The notes beneath the pieces are model-generated. The model saw nothing but the letters and a program-made list of their open reading frames with translations. It ran no database searches and was not told the origin of the DNA. 22,372 bases of DNA from positions 1 to 22,372 of the forward strand of contig CANRMK010000006.1 of assembly GCA_947631715.1 (NCBI GenBank), read 5' to 3'. Shown piece after piece: positions 14,681 to 22,107 of this stretch (within the stretch, counting starts at the first letter, position 1; every line of letters begins with the position of its first letter). The DNA comes from an uncultured Acetatifactor sp. (GTDB lineage: Bacteria > Bacillota > Clostridia > Lachnospirales > Lachnospiraceae). Both the position numbers and the translations under genes were made by a program.

Positions 14681-15151
14681 ATGGCAGCTGACAGAGAACA
14701 GTTCATCCGATTATTGAAAGAAAAAGGCCTGAAAGTGACGAACCAGAGGCTTCTGGTCCTGGAGGCCATTGCTTCCTGCCCGGAGGAGCATCTTACCGCC
14801 GAAGAAATTTATGAATTGGTAAAGGTGAGCTACCCTGAGATTGGGCTGGCTACTGTTTATAGAACCATACAACTGCTGAATGAGCTGAATCTGATCGACC
14901 GGATCAATTTTGATGACGGGTTTGTGCGGTACGAGCTGGGAAGCGCTGGCGGCCGCAGAAAGAAGCACCGGCACCATCATCTGATCTGTCTGAAATGCGG
15001 CAGGGTGATTTCCTTTCAGGAGGATCTGTTGGAAGAGCTTGAAGCGAAGATCACCGCGACAGCCGGCTTTCATATTGTGGATCACGAGGTCAAGCTCTAT
15101 GGCTATTGTGTAGAATGTGGAGGAGATTTCATTGAAGAAAAAAGAGAATAA
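14681..15151 (+). CDS. Fur-family metal-responsive transcriptional regulator
   Basis: The 156-residue protein has the Fur winged helix at about 10-85 (KEKGLKVTNQRLLVLEAI and the recognition helix GLATVYRTIQLLNELNLI) and a C-terminal metal and dimerisation domain. The regulatory-site histidines HRHHHLIC (97-103) and two CxxC zinc sites (Cys103/Cys106 and Cys143/Cys146) are intact. It could be Fur (iron), PerR (peroxide) or Zur (zinc). The long basic GSAGGRRKKHRHHH stretch before the metal site is unusual, and the subfamily cannot be assigned safely from sequence alone. The gene follows DUF1292 after 43 bases that contain a small hairpin (AAGGC/GCCTT) and only a weak ribosome binding site. Its 3' end overlaps rnj by 20 bases. 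Confidence 0.9.
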   Translation: MAADREQFIRLLKEKGLKVTNQRLLVLEAIASCPEEHLTAEEIYELVKVSYPEIGLATVYRTIQLLNELNLIDRINFDDGFVRYELGSAGGRRKKHRHHHLICLKCGRVISFQEDLLEELEAKITATAGFHIVDHEVKLYGYCVECGGDFIEEKRE

Positions 15152-16805
15152 CAATGTTTCCAGACTGAAGATCATTCCCTTGGGCGGTCTGGAGCAGATC
15201 GGCATGAACATCACTGCTTTCGAGTATGAGGACAGTATTATTGTGGTGGATTGCGGTCTGTCTTTCCCGGCTGATGATATGCTGGGTATCGACCTGGTGA
15301 TTCCGGATGTGACCTACCTGAGAGATAATATCGACAAGGTCAAGGGCTTTATGATCACGCACGGCCATGAGGATCACATTGGCGCCCTGCCCTATGTGCT
15401 GAAAGACATCAATGTCCCGGTCTATGCCACAAGGCTGACTATGGGCATTATCGAAAACAAGCTTCGGGAACATAACCTGATGAAAGGCACCAAGCGGAAA
15501 GTGGTGAAGTTTGGGCAGTCTATCAATCTGGGACAGTTCAGAGTGGAGTTTATCAAGACGAACCACAGCATTGTGGATGCGGCGGCCCTGGCGATCTATT
15601 CCCCTGCGGGCGTGGTGGTGCATACCGGGGATTTCAAGGTGGATTATACCCCGGTGTTCGGAGACGCCATCGATCTGCAGAGGTTTGCGGAGATCGGCAA
15701 GAAAGGCGTCCTGGCGCTGATGTGCGATTCTACCAACGCGGAGAGGCCCGGATTCACGCCATCGGAGCGCACAGTTGGCAGAACCTTTGACACACTGTTT
15801 GAAGAACATAAGAATACAAGGATCTTTGTGGCTACCTTTGCCTCCAATGTGGACCGGGTACAGCAGATCATTAACAGCGCTTATAAATTTGGCCGGAAAG
15901 TCTGCGTGGAGGGCCGCAGCATGGTGAGCATTATTGAGACGGCCAGAAACCTTGGCTGTATCAGCATTCCGGAAAATACGCTGATTGAGATCGACCAGAT
16001 GAAAAATTATCCGGACGAGCAGCAGGTGATCATCACCACCGGAAGCCAGGGGGAGAGTATGGCGGCGCTGAGCCGCATGGCCAGCGGTATGCATCGGAAG
16101 ATCACCATCGGGGCGGGAGATACTGTGATCTTTTCCTCCAATCCAATCCCGGGCAATGAAAAGTCCGTGACAAAGGTGATCAATGACCTCCTGATCAAGG
16201 GGGCGGACGTGGTATTTCAGGATGCCCATGTTTCCGGGCATGCATGCCAGGAGGAGATCAAGCTTCTCTATACGCTGATCCGTCCCAAGTATGCCATACC
16301 TGTCCACGGAGAGTATAAGCATCTGAAAGCGCAGGCAAAGATTGCTCAGAGCCTGGGCATTGACAAGGAAAACATCTTTATCCTTTCTTCCGGAGAGGTC
16401 CTGGAGCTGGATGAAAATTCGGCCAAGGTCACGGGGAAAGTGCCGGTGGGCGCTATTTTAGTGGACGGCTTGGGAGTGGGAGACGTGGGAAATGTAGTGC
16501 TGAGGGACCGCCAGCATCTGGCGGAGGACGGCATTATGATCGTCGTCATGAGCCTGGACCGGGTCAGCGGACAGTTGGCTGCGGGGCCGGATATCGTCTC
16601 CAGAGGGTTCGTGTATGTGAAAGAGTCGGACGAGCTGATAGAAGAAGCGCGGCATACGGTGGATGATGCGCTGCAAAAGTGCCTGGACAGAGGGGTCACA
16701 GACTGGGGGAAGCTGAAAAATACCACAAAGGATACCCTCAGCGATTATGTTTGGAAAAAGACAAAACGGCGTCCTATGATCCTGCCTATCATCATGGAGG
16801 TGTAG
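15132..16805 (+). CDS. rnj: Ribonuclease J (5'-3' exo/endoribonuclease)
   Basis: RNase J is a metallo-beta-lactamase/beta-CASP nuclease that degrades and matures RNA in Firmicutes. The zinc-binding HGHEDHIGA motif is at residues 77-85, with further metal residues in THSIVDAA-like (KTNHSIVDAAAL) and HTGDFKVD. The beta-CASP domain follows (VATFASNVDRVQQI, TTGSQGE, NPIPGNE), then IPVHGEYKHLKAQAK and the C-terminal dimer domain. The length of 557 fits RNase J1/J2. The start is TTG 15132, with GGAGGAG (15119-15125) ideally spaced; no ATG start is available, and GTG 15117 lies upstream of that site. The 20-base overlap with fur suggests translational coupling. Whether it is J1-like or J2-like cannot be decided, because only one copy is visible. 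Confidence 0.95.
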   Translation: MKKKENNNVSRLKIIPLGGLEQIGMNITAFEYEDSIIVVDCGLSFPADDMLGIDLVIPDVTYLRDNIDKVKGFMITHGHEDHIGALPYVLKDINVPVYATRLTMGIIENKLREHNLMKGTKRKVVKFGQSINLGQFRVEFIKTNHSIVDAAALAIYSPAGVVVHTGDFKVDYTPVFGDAIDLQRFAEIGKKGVLALMCDSTNAERPGFTPSERTVGRTFDTLFEEHKNTRIFVATFASNVDRVQQIINSAYKFGRKVCVEGRSMVSIIETARNLGCISIPENTLIEIDQMKNYPDEQQVIITTGSQGESMAALSRMASGMHRKITIGAGDTVIFSSNPIPGNEKSVTKVINDLLIKGADVVFQDAHVSGHACQEEIKLLYTLIRPKYAIPVHGEYKHLKAQAKIAQSLGIDKENIFILSSGEVLELDENSAKVTGKVPVGAILVDGLGVGDVGNVVLRDRQHLAEDGIMIVVMSLDRVSGQLAAGPDIVSRGFVYVKESDELIEEARHTVDDALQKCLDRGVTDWGKLKNTTKDTLSDYVWKKTKRRPMILPIIMEV

Positions 16806-16810
16806 GGAAG

Positions 16811-17131
16811 ATGAAAAACATTGACAGTGCAACAGATGAATTTCTGGCGGCGATCCTGGATTCGGAGATATACGCGAACTATAAAAGGGAACTGCAGCGG
16901 GTAAAGCAGGAGCCGGGATTAAAGGAACAGGTCGATATGTTCCGGAAGCGCAATCATGAAATGCAGTCGAGCCCGGATATCGATTTCATGAAGCTGGATC
17001 GTTTTGAAAAGGAGTATGAGGACTTTAGGGCCAATCCGCTGGTCGCGGACTTCCTGGCGGCGGAACTGGATCTGTGCCGCATGATGCAGCGGATCAACGC
17101 CCGCATCGTGGCAGGGCTTGATTTTGAATGA
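16811..17131 (+). CDS. YlbF/YmcA family protein
   Basis: The 106-residue all-helical protein (IYANYKRELQRVKQEPGLKEQVDMFRKRN, then FDRF-like EKEYEDFRANPLVADFLAAELDLCRMMQRINARI) matches the Com_YlbF family. In Bacillus, YlbF, YmcA and YaaT form the Y-complex that works with RNase Y in mRNA maturation. Placement 5 bases after RNase J is consistent with a role in RNA turnover, although the protein could be one of several YlbF paralogues. Start ATG 16811 is supported by GGAGG (16796-16800) and the family N-terminus; the longer frame upstream lies within rnj. No catalytic motif is expected. Confidence 0.85.
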   Translation: MKNIDSATDEFLAAILDSEIYANYKRELQRVKQEPGLKEQVDMFRKRNHEMQSSPDIDFMKLDRFEKEYEDFRANPLVADFLAAELDLCRMMQRINARIVAGLDFE

Positions 17132-17185
17132 CACAGGCGGAGGCCTTTTGTCAAAACGCAGGCGGGCACATAAGGAGGCTTTGGT

Positions 17186-17575
17186 TTGAAAACGTGGAAT
17201 ATAATAGGCGCCGTCGCGGGTGCGATCTTCAGAGTGGTGGCGGCTGTCGCGGCAGTGTATATTATCTACCGGGGCGCGCTGCTGTGTTATGATTACGGCT
17301 ACCGCATCTATACGGAGCCGGCTGTCTCTGCGGGAGAGGGCCGGACAGTCACGGTTGCAGTGTCGGAGGATATGTCGCCCGCCGACATCGGCCGCCTGTT
17401 GGAGAGTAAGGGCCTGGTGCGGGACGGGAGGCTTTTTACGGTACAGTATTACCTGTCCGAGTACCGTGAGAGCGTAGGTCCAGGTGTCTTTGAGCTCAGC
17501 ACGTCCATGACGGCGGAGGAGATAATGGCGGCCATGGTGACGGAGACGGAGGAAGACGAAGAAGCAGAGGAATAG
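17186..17575 (+). CDS. Short MltG-like membrane protein without the transglycosylase catalytic domain
   Basis: The 129 residues comprise a short cytoplasmic start, one membrane segment at about 7-29 (IIGAVAGAIFRVVAAVAAVYIIY), and an extracellular part resembling the LysM-like N-terminal domain of MltG/YceG (VSEDMSPADIGRLLESKGLVRDGRLFTVQYYLSEYRESVGPGVFELSTSMTAEEIMAAM fits IPEGSSxxxIAxxLxxxGlI). Full-length MltG has about 330-360 residues and a catalytic glutamate in a C-terminal domain that is absent here; an acidic tail ends the protein. The start is TTG 17186 with AGGAGG (17173-17178) seven bases before it. trmR begins two bases after the stop. Bacillus has full-length mltG (yrrL) at the same position. 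Probably a natural short form rather than a fresh frameshift, since trmR coupling is intact. Confidence 0.8.
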   Translation: MKTWNIIGAVAGAIFRVVAAVAAVYIIYRGALLCYDYGYRIYTEPAVSAGEGRTVTVAVSEDMSPADIGRLLESKGLVRDGRLFTVQYYLSEYRESVGPGVFELSTSMTAEEIMAAMVTETEEDEEAEE

Positions 17576-17577
17576 AA

Positions 17578-18285
17578 ATGATCATTGACGAGAGAATGGG
17601 CGCTTTTATCGATTCCCTGGATAACGGGAATACGCCCTTTCTGGATGAAATAGAAAAATATGCCGCAGAGAACCGGGTGCCTGTGATCAGGCGTTCCGTG
17701 CAGAGCCTGCTTAAGTTCCTGCTGGCGTTCGCAAAGCCGAAGAACATCCTGGAAGTCGGGACCGCCATCGGCTTTTCTGCGTTATTGATGAGCGAGTACG
17801 GCCCCCGGGACTGCCATATCACTACCATTGAAAAATACGAAAAAAGGATACCTGTTGCCAGGGAGAATTTCAGGAAAAGCGGCCGGGAAAAACAGATCAC
17901 ACTGCTGGAGGGGGACGCTTCCGATATTTTAAAGGAATTGCAGGAGTCCTATGACCTGATCTTTATGGATGCGGCAAAGGGGCAGTACATACATTTTCTG
18001 CCGGAGGCGCTCCGGCTGATGGCGCCCGGCGGGATCCTGGTGTCGGACAATGTGCTGCAGGACGGTGATATTATAGAATCCCGGTTTGCCGTGACCCGGC
18101 GCAACCGCACCATTCATGCGAGAATGCGGGAGTATCTGTATCAGCTGAAGCATACGGACGGCCTGGAGACGGTGATCCTGCCTGCAGGGGACGGGGTGGC
18201 GCTGACGGTGAGGACAGCGCCTGCAGGAGAGAACGAGCAGAGAGGACGGCAATATAAGGGGACAGAGCATGAGAGACAAGCCTGA
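17578..18285 (+). CDS. trmR: tRNA 5-hydroxyuridine methyltransferase TrmR (YrrM-type O-methyltransferase)
   Basis: This class I AdoMet enzyme belongs to O-methyltransferase family 3. In Bacillus, TrmR methylates 5-hydroxyuridine at position 34 of tRNA to 5-methoxyuridine, aiding wobble decoding. The AdoMet loop is ILEVGTAIGFSALL (57-70), the metal ligands are Asp131 (FMDAAKGQY) and Asp157/Asn158 (VSDNVL), and the acidic motif IEKYEKR is at 84-90. The length of 235 is slightly more than usual because of a charged C-terminal tail. It begins two bases after the MltG-like gene and overlaps the U32 gene by 17 bases. Adjacent trhP-like U32, which makes the 5-hydroxyuridine substrate, supports this assignment over a catechol-type methyltransferase. 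Confidence 0.9.
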   Translation: MIIDERMGAFIDSLDNGNTPFLDEIEKYAAENRVPVIRRSVQSLLKFLLAFAKPKNILEVGTAIGFSALLMSEYGPRDCHITTIEKYEKRIPVARENFRKSGREKQITLLEGDASDILKELQESYDLIFMDAAKGQYIHFLPEALRLMAPGGILVSDNVLQDGDIIESRFAVTRRNRTIHARMREYLYQLKHTDGLETVILPAGDGVALTVRTAPAGENEQRGRQYKGTEHERQA

Positions 18286-19627
18286 AATCCAAAGAAAACC
18301 TGAATTACTGATGCCGGCCAGCAGCCTGGAGGTGCTGAAGACGGCAGTGATCTTCGGCGCGGATGCAGTGTACATTGGCGGGGAGGCTTTCAGTCTGCGC
18401 GCCAAAGCAAAGAACTTCAGCCCTGCGGAGATGGCGGAGGGGATCGCTTTCGCCCATGACCGCGGGGCAAGGGTATATGTGACAGCCAATATTCTGGCAC
18501 ACAACGGCGACCTGGAGGCAGCAGCGGGATATTTCGCCGAACTGAGGGACATGCAGCCGGAGAGATGTGACGCCCTGATCATATCGGATCCCGGCATGTT
18601 TGCCGTGGCCAGGCGGGTGTGGCCGGAGGCGGAGATCCATATTTCCACTCAGGCCAACAATACCAATTATGAGACGTATCTGTTCTGGCAGCAGATGGGG
18701 GTCAAGCGGGTAGTCTCCGCACGGGAGCTTACTCTGGCGGAGCTTCGCCAGATCCGGGAGCATATCCCGGACGAGTTGGAGATCGAGAGCTTTGTCCATG
18801 GTGCCATGTGCATTTCCTATTCCGGCCGCTGCCTGCTCAGCAATTATTTTACGGGCCGGGACGCCAACCGGGGCGCCTGCACGCACCCCTGCCGCTGGAA
18901 ATATGCTGTGGTGGAAGAGACAAGGCCGGGGGAATATATGCCGGTCTACGAAAATGACAGAGGGACTTTTATCTTTAACTCCAAGGATCTCTGCATGATA
19001 GACCATATACCGGAGCTTCTGGAGGCGGGAATTGACAGCCTGAAAGTAGAGGGACGGATGAAAACAGCGCTCTATGTGGCAACGATCGCCCGGGCATACC
19101 GCAGCGCCATCGATGACTGCCTTTCTTCCGAAGAGCTTTATAGGAAGAATCTGGATCGGTATCTGGCGGAAGTCTCCCAGTGCACGAACCGCCGGTATAC
19201 TACGGGCTTTTATTTTGGGAGGCCGGATGAGGAGGCGCAGATTTACGACAGCAGTACTTATGTGAACGAGTATGTATATCTGGGCATTGTGGACGATACC
19301 TGCACCCGCGGCAGTCTGTGCGCGCAGCGTAAAGAGGCGCCGGACTCTATGGAACCCGCGGCACTTGAGTGCAGTGATGCACAGCCGGATGTCCGGCTGG
19401 TCGGCATCGAGCAGCGCAACAAATTTTTTGTGGGGGACATTATCGAGATCATGCGCCCGGACGGGGACGACAGGGAAGCTGTGGTGAAAGCCATGTATGA
19501 TGAGAACGGTAACCCGATGGATTCCTGCCCCCGCCCGAAACAGAGGATATGGCTGGAGCTGTCCCGGCAGGCGGAAAAATATGACCTGCTGAGGGCAGTT
19601 GCAGACAAAGAGCGCTCCGCCGGGTGA
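18269..19627 (+). CDS. trhP: U32 family protein, probable tRNA 5-hydroxyuridine synthase (TrhP-like)
   Basis: U32 proteins were named as collagenase-like peptidases, but the TrhP branch performs prephenate-dependent hydroxylation of U34 in tRNA. The N-terminal barrel begins KPELLMPASSLEVLKTAVIFGADAVYIGG, and the family signature is ESFVHGAMC at 173-181. Four cysteines, Cys181, Cys188, Cys204 and Cys208 (the last two in RGACTHPC), are placed as expected for the Fe-S-binding residues in this branch. The length of 452 suits a single complete TrhP; Bacillus uses two genes, trhP1/trhP2. ATG 18269 follows AAGGGG (18256-18261), and the gene overlaps trmR by 17 bases. Substrate specificity is inferred from the trmR link. 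No clear terminator follows. Confidence 0.85.
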   Translation: MRDKPEIQRKPELLMPASSLEVLKTAVIFGADAVYIGGEAFSLRAKAKNFSPAEMAEGIAFAHDRGARVYVTANILAHNGDLEAAAGYFAELRDMQPERCDALIISDPGMFAVARRVWPEAEIHISTQANNTNYETYLFWQQMGVKRVVSARELTLAELRQIREHIPDELEIESFVHGAMCISYSGRCLLSNYFTGRDANRGACTHPCRWKYAVVEETRPGEYMPVYENDRGTFIFNSKDLCMIDHIPELLEAGIDSLKVEGRMKTALYVATIARAYRSAIDDCLSSEELYRKNLDRYLAEVSQCTNRRYTTGFYFGRPDEEAQIYDSSTYVNEYVYLGIVDDTCTRGSLCAQRKEAPDSMEPAALECSDAQPDVRLVGIEQRNKFFVGDIIEIMRPDGDDREAVVKAMYDENGNPMDSCPRPKQRIWLELSRQAEKYDLLRAVADKERSAG

Positions 19628-19705
19628 GGGTTCGGCAATCTGCCCACAGAAAGAGCCGCAAACGGAAATGGAATGCACGGAAATATAAAAAAATAAAATT
19701 GGGTA

Positions 19706-19734
19706 TTGCATTTTAGGAAAAATTGGGTTATCTT
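19706..19734 (+). promoter_or_regulatory. Promoter of the glutamine synthetase gene
   Basis: TTGCAT (19706-19711) and TATCTT (19729-19734) are 17 bases apart. The initiation site would be near 19741, giving a ~135-base 5' leader. The sequence GGGTATTGCA just over the -35 occurs again at the tRNA-Gln promoter. Confidence 0.65.
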
Positions 19735-19743
19735 ATAGAAAAT

Positions 19744-19769
19744 GAAACGTGGCTTCAGGGCAGCGTTTC
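19744..19769 (+). other. First hairpin of the glnA leader
   Basis: GAAACG (19744-19749) pairs with CGTTTC (19764-19769), continued inside by GC/GC pairs, with CAGG displayed in the loop. It is the upstream partner of the terminator hairpin at 19796 in a two-hairpin leader. Confidence 0.5.
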
Positions 19770-19795
19770 TTCACATCGGCATCAAAGAACGAGGA

Positions 19796-19834
19796 GGTTC
19801 CATAGTAACAGGTTTACTTTGGGACTCTTTTTTT
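19796..19834 (+). terminator. Intrinsic terminator (attenuator) inside the glnA leader
   Basis: GGTTCCA (19796-19802) pairs with TGGGACT (19820-19826), then AGTAA (19804-19808) with TTACT (19814-19818) around the loop CAGGT; C and seven T residues (19828-19834) follow. It lies between the promoter and the glnA start, so most transcripts should stop unless an antitermination event occurs. Confidence 0.8.
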
Positions 19835-19874
19835 GCAGATGTGGACTATACAGAAAAGGAAAGGAAGAGAGAAA

Positions 19875-21986
19875 ATGAGTGATGTATTGAATGTGGAAGA
19901 GATTTTTGCCACCAAAGTATTCACCCTTGGGAAGATGAAAGAGAGACTGCCCAAGAATGTGTACAAAGAGGTGAAAAAGGTCATGGACCAGGGCGGCGAG
20001 CTGTCGCTTGCGGCTGCTGATGTCGTGGCAAAAGCTATGAAAGACTGGGCTGTAGAGCACGGTGCGACCCATTATACTCACTGGTTCCAGCCGCTGACAG
20101 GAATTACCGCCGAGAAGCACGATGCATTTGTGACCCACCCCGATGCAGAGGGGAAAATGCTGATGGAATTCTCCGGCAAGGAGCTGATCAAGGGGGAACC
20201 TGATGCTTCTTCTTTCCCCTCCGGCGGACTGCGCGCTACCTTTGAGGCAAGAGGGTATACCGCATGGGACATTACTTCCCCCGCTTTTCTGAAAGAGGAT
20301 GCGACCGGCGTGATCTTGTGCATTCCCACGGCATTCTGTTCCTATACAGGGGAAGCTCTCGACAAGAAGACCCCTCTGCTTCGCTCCATGGAGGCTGTCA
20401 GCGAGCAGGCGCTGAGGATCGTAAGGCTGTTCGGCAATACCGAGGCTACCAAGGTAGTGGCCAGTGTGGGGCCGGAGCAGGAGTACTTCCTGGTTGACAG
20501 GGAGAAGTATTTAAAGCGTGAGGATCTGATCTTTGCAGGCCGTACATTATTCGGCGCTCCCGCTCCCAAGGGACAGGAGCTGGAGGATCATTACTTCGGC
20601 ACTATCCGTGAGAGAATCGGTGCATATATGAAAGACCTGAATATAGAGCTCTGGAAGCTGGGCGTTACCGCAAAGACTCAGCACAATGAGGTGGCTCCTG
20701 CCCAGCATGAGCTGGCTCCCATCTATGAGACTGCCAACATTGCCGTGGATCACAACCAGCTGGTGATGGAGACTATGAAGAAAGTGGCCGGGCGCCATGG
20801 CCTTACCTGCCTGCTCCATGAGAAGCCTTTCGCCGGAGTGAACGGCTCCGGTAAGCACAACAACTGGTCCCTGGGAACCGATAATGGTGTAAACCTTTTG
20901 GATCCCGGCGATACGCCCAACGAAAATGTACAGTTTTTGCTGGTTCTTGCCTGCATTATGAAAGCAGTCGATACTCATGCAGATCTGCTGCGCCAGAGTG
21001 CGTCCGATGTGGGAAATGACCACAGACTCGGTGCGAACGAGGCGCCTCCTGCAATTATCTCCATGTTCCTGGGCGAGCAGCTGGAGGATGTGGTGAGACA
21101 GCTGGTGGAGACCGGCGAGGCAGCGCGTTCTCTTCAGGGCGGAAAGCTTATGACAGGCGTGTCAACCCTGCCTGATCTGGATAAGGACGCTACCGACAGG
21201 AACAGGACTTCACCCTTTGCTTTTACCGGAAATAAATTTGAATTCCGCATGGTGGGCAGCGCCGATTCCATCGCAAGCCCCAACACTATTTTGAACGCCA
21301 TTGTGGCGGAAGCATTCTGTGAGGCGGCTGATATCCTTGAGAAAGCCGATAACTTTGACATGGCGGTGCATGATCTGATCAAGCAGTACATGACCGAGCA
21401 TCAGAGGATTATCTTCAACGGTGACGGCTACTCTGAGGAATGGGTGGCTGAGGCTGAGAAGCGGGGACTTCCCAATATCAAGTCCATGGTGGAGGCGTCC
21501 GCTACTCTGACAACGGAAAAAGCCATCAAGCTCTTTGAGAAATTCGGCATCTTCACCAGGGTCGAGCTGGAGTCCCGCGAGGAGATTCTCTATGAGACCT
21601 ATGCAAAGACTATAAACATCGAGGCCTTGACTATGCTCGATATGGCGAAGAAGCAGATTCTTCCCGCTGTGATCCGGTATACCAAGAGTCTGGCGGATAC
21701 AGTTCTGGCGGTGAAAGAGGCCGGTGCGGACGCAAGCGTGCAGACAGATCTGCTGAATGCCGTTTCCGCAAAGCTTGCCGAGGCAAAGAAAGCGCTTCTG
21801 GAACTGGAAAAGGCGGAGGCTCAGGCGAATACGATCACTGACCAGAAGAAGCAGGCATTTTTCTACAAAGACCAGGTGCGTGCGGCGATGGATGCCCTGA
21901 GAGCTCCTGTAGATGCGCTGGAAATGATGGTCGATAAGAAAGTATGGCCTATTCCTACCTATGGCGATCTGATCTTTGAGGTATAA
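19875..21986 (+). CDS. glnA: Glutamine synthetase type III (GlnN family)
   Basis: The enzyme makes glutamine from glutamate, ammonia and ATP, the central step of ammonia assimilation. The 703 residues are far longer than type I (~440-470) and match type III (~700). Features include KMKERLPKNVYKEVKK at the N-terminus, HWFQPLTG, the EKHDAF segment, GPEQEYFLVD with acidic metal ligands, NEVAPAQHELAPIYE, and NGSGKHNNWSLGTDNG followed by NLLDPGDTPNENVQF and the typical C-terminal helical extension. Type III is common in Bacteroides and Clostridia. ATG 19875 is chosen because GGAAGAGAG (19863-19871) precedes it; the in-frame ATG 19833 sits in the attenuator U run. It is mono-cistronic and separated by a palindrome from tRNA-Gln. 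Expression is probably controlled at the leader terminator. Confidence 0.97.
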   Translation: MSDVLNVEEIFATKVFTLGKMKERLPKNVYKEVKKVMDQGGELSLAAADVVAKAMKDWAVEHGATHYTHWFQPLTGITAEKHDAFVTHPDAEGKMLMEFSGKELIKGEPDASSFPSGGLRATFEARGYTAWDITSPAFLKEDATGVILCIPTAFCSYTGEALDKKTPLLRSMEAVSEQALRIVRLFGNTEATKVVASVGPEQEYFLVDREKYLKREDLIFAGRTLFGAPAPKGQELEDHYFGTIRERIGAYMKDLNIELWKLGVTAKTQHNEVAPAQHELAPIYETANIAVDHNQLVMETMKKVAGRHGLTCLLHEKPFAGVNGSGKHNNWSLGTDNGVNLLDPGDTPNENVQFLLVLACIMKAVDTHADLLRQSASDVGNDHRLGANEAPPAIISMFLGEQLEDVVRQLVETGEAARSLQGGKLMTGVSTLPDLDKDATDRNRTSPFAFTGNKFEFRMVGSADSIASPNTILNAIVAEAFCEAADILEKADNFDMAVHDLIKQYMTEHQRIIFNGDGYSEEWVAEAEKRGLPNIKSMVEASATLTTEKAIKLFEKFGIFTRVELESREEILYETYAKTINIEALTMLDMAKKQILPAVIRYTKSLADTVLAVKEAGADASVQTDLLNAVSAKLAEAKKALLELEKAEAQANTITDQKKQAFFYKDQVRAAMDALRAPVDALEMMVDKKVWPIPTYGDLIFEV

Positions 21987-22004
21987 GCAGGGTCTGTCTC
22001 TGAA

Positions 22005-22077
22005 AAGCGGAAGTTCTCTCGGATAAATGGGACCGGCTGCCCGGCCGGACGATCTATCGAAAAGAGAACTTCCGCTT
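22005..22077. repeat. 73-nt palindrome downstream of glnA
   Basis: AAGCGGAAGTTCTCT (22005-22019) and its exact complement (22063-22077) form a 15-bp stem. Inside it GATA (22022-22025) pairs with TATC (22055-22058), and CCGGC (22033-22037) with GCCGG (22044-22048). No U run follows on the plus strand, and only TTTT on the minus. It may end glnA transcripts by stability or by RNase trimming, or be a mobile palindromic unit; a terminator call is not secure. Confidence 0.7.
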
Positions 22078-22107
22078 AACTTAAATGAAAAAAATTGAAT
22101 TAGGGTA

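Noticed and set aside
15129..16322. Long minus-strand open frame (397 codons) opposite rnj
   Set aside because: It is a compositional shadow of RNase J with His/Arg-rich nonsense translation.
18305..19711. Long minus-strand open frame (468 codons) opposite the U32 gene
   Set aside because: It is the antisense of a well-conserved gene, its translation is not recognisable, and it has no ribosome binding site or family motif.
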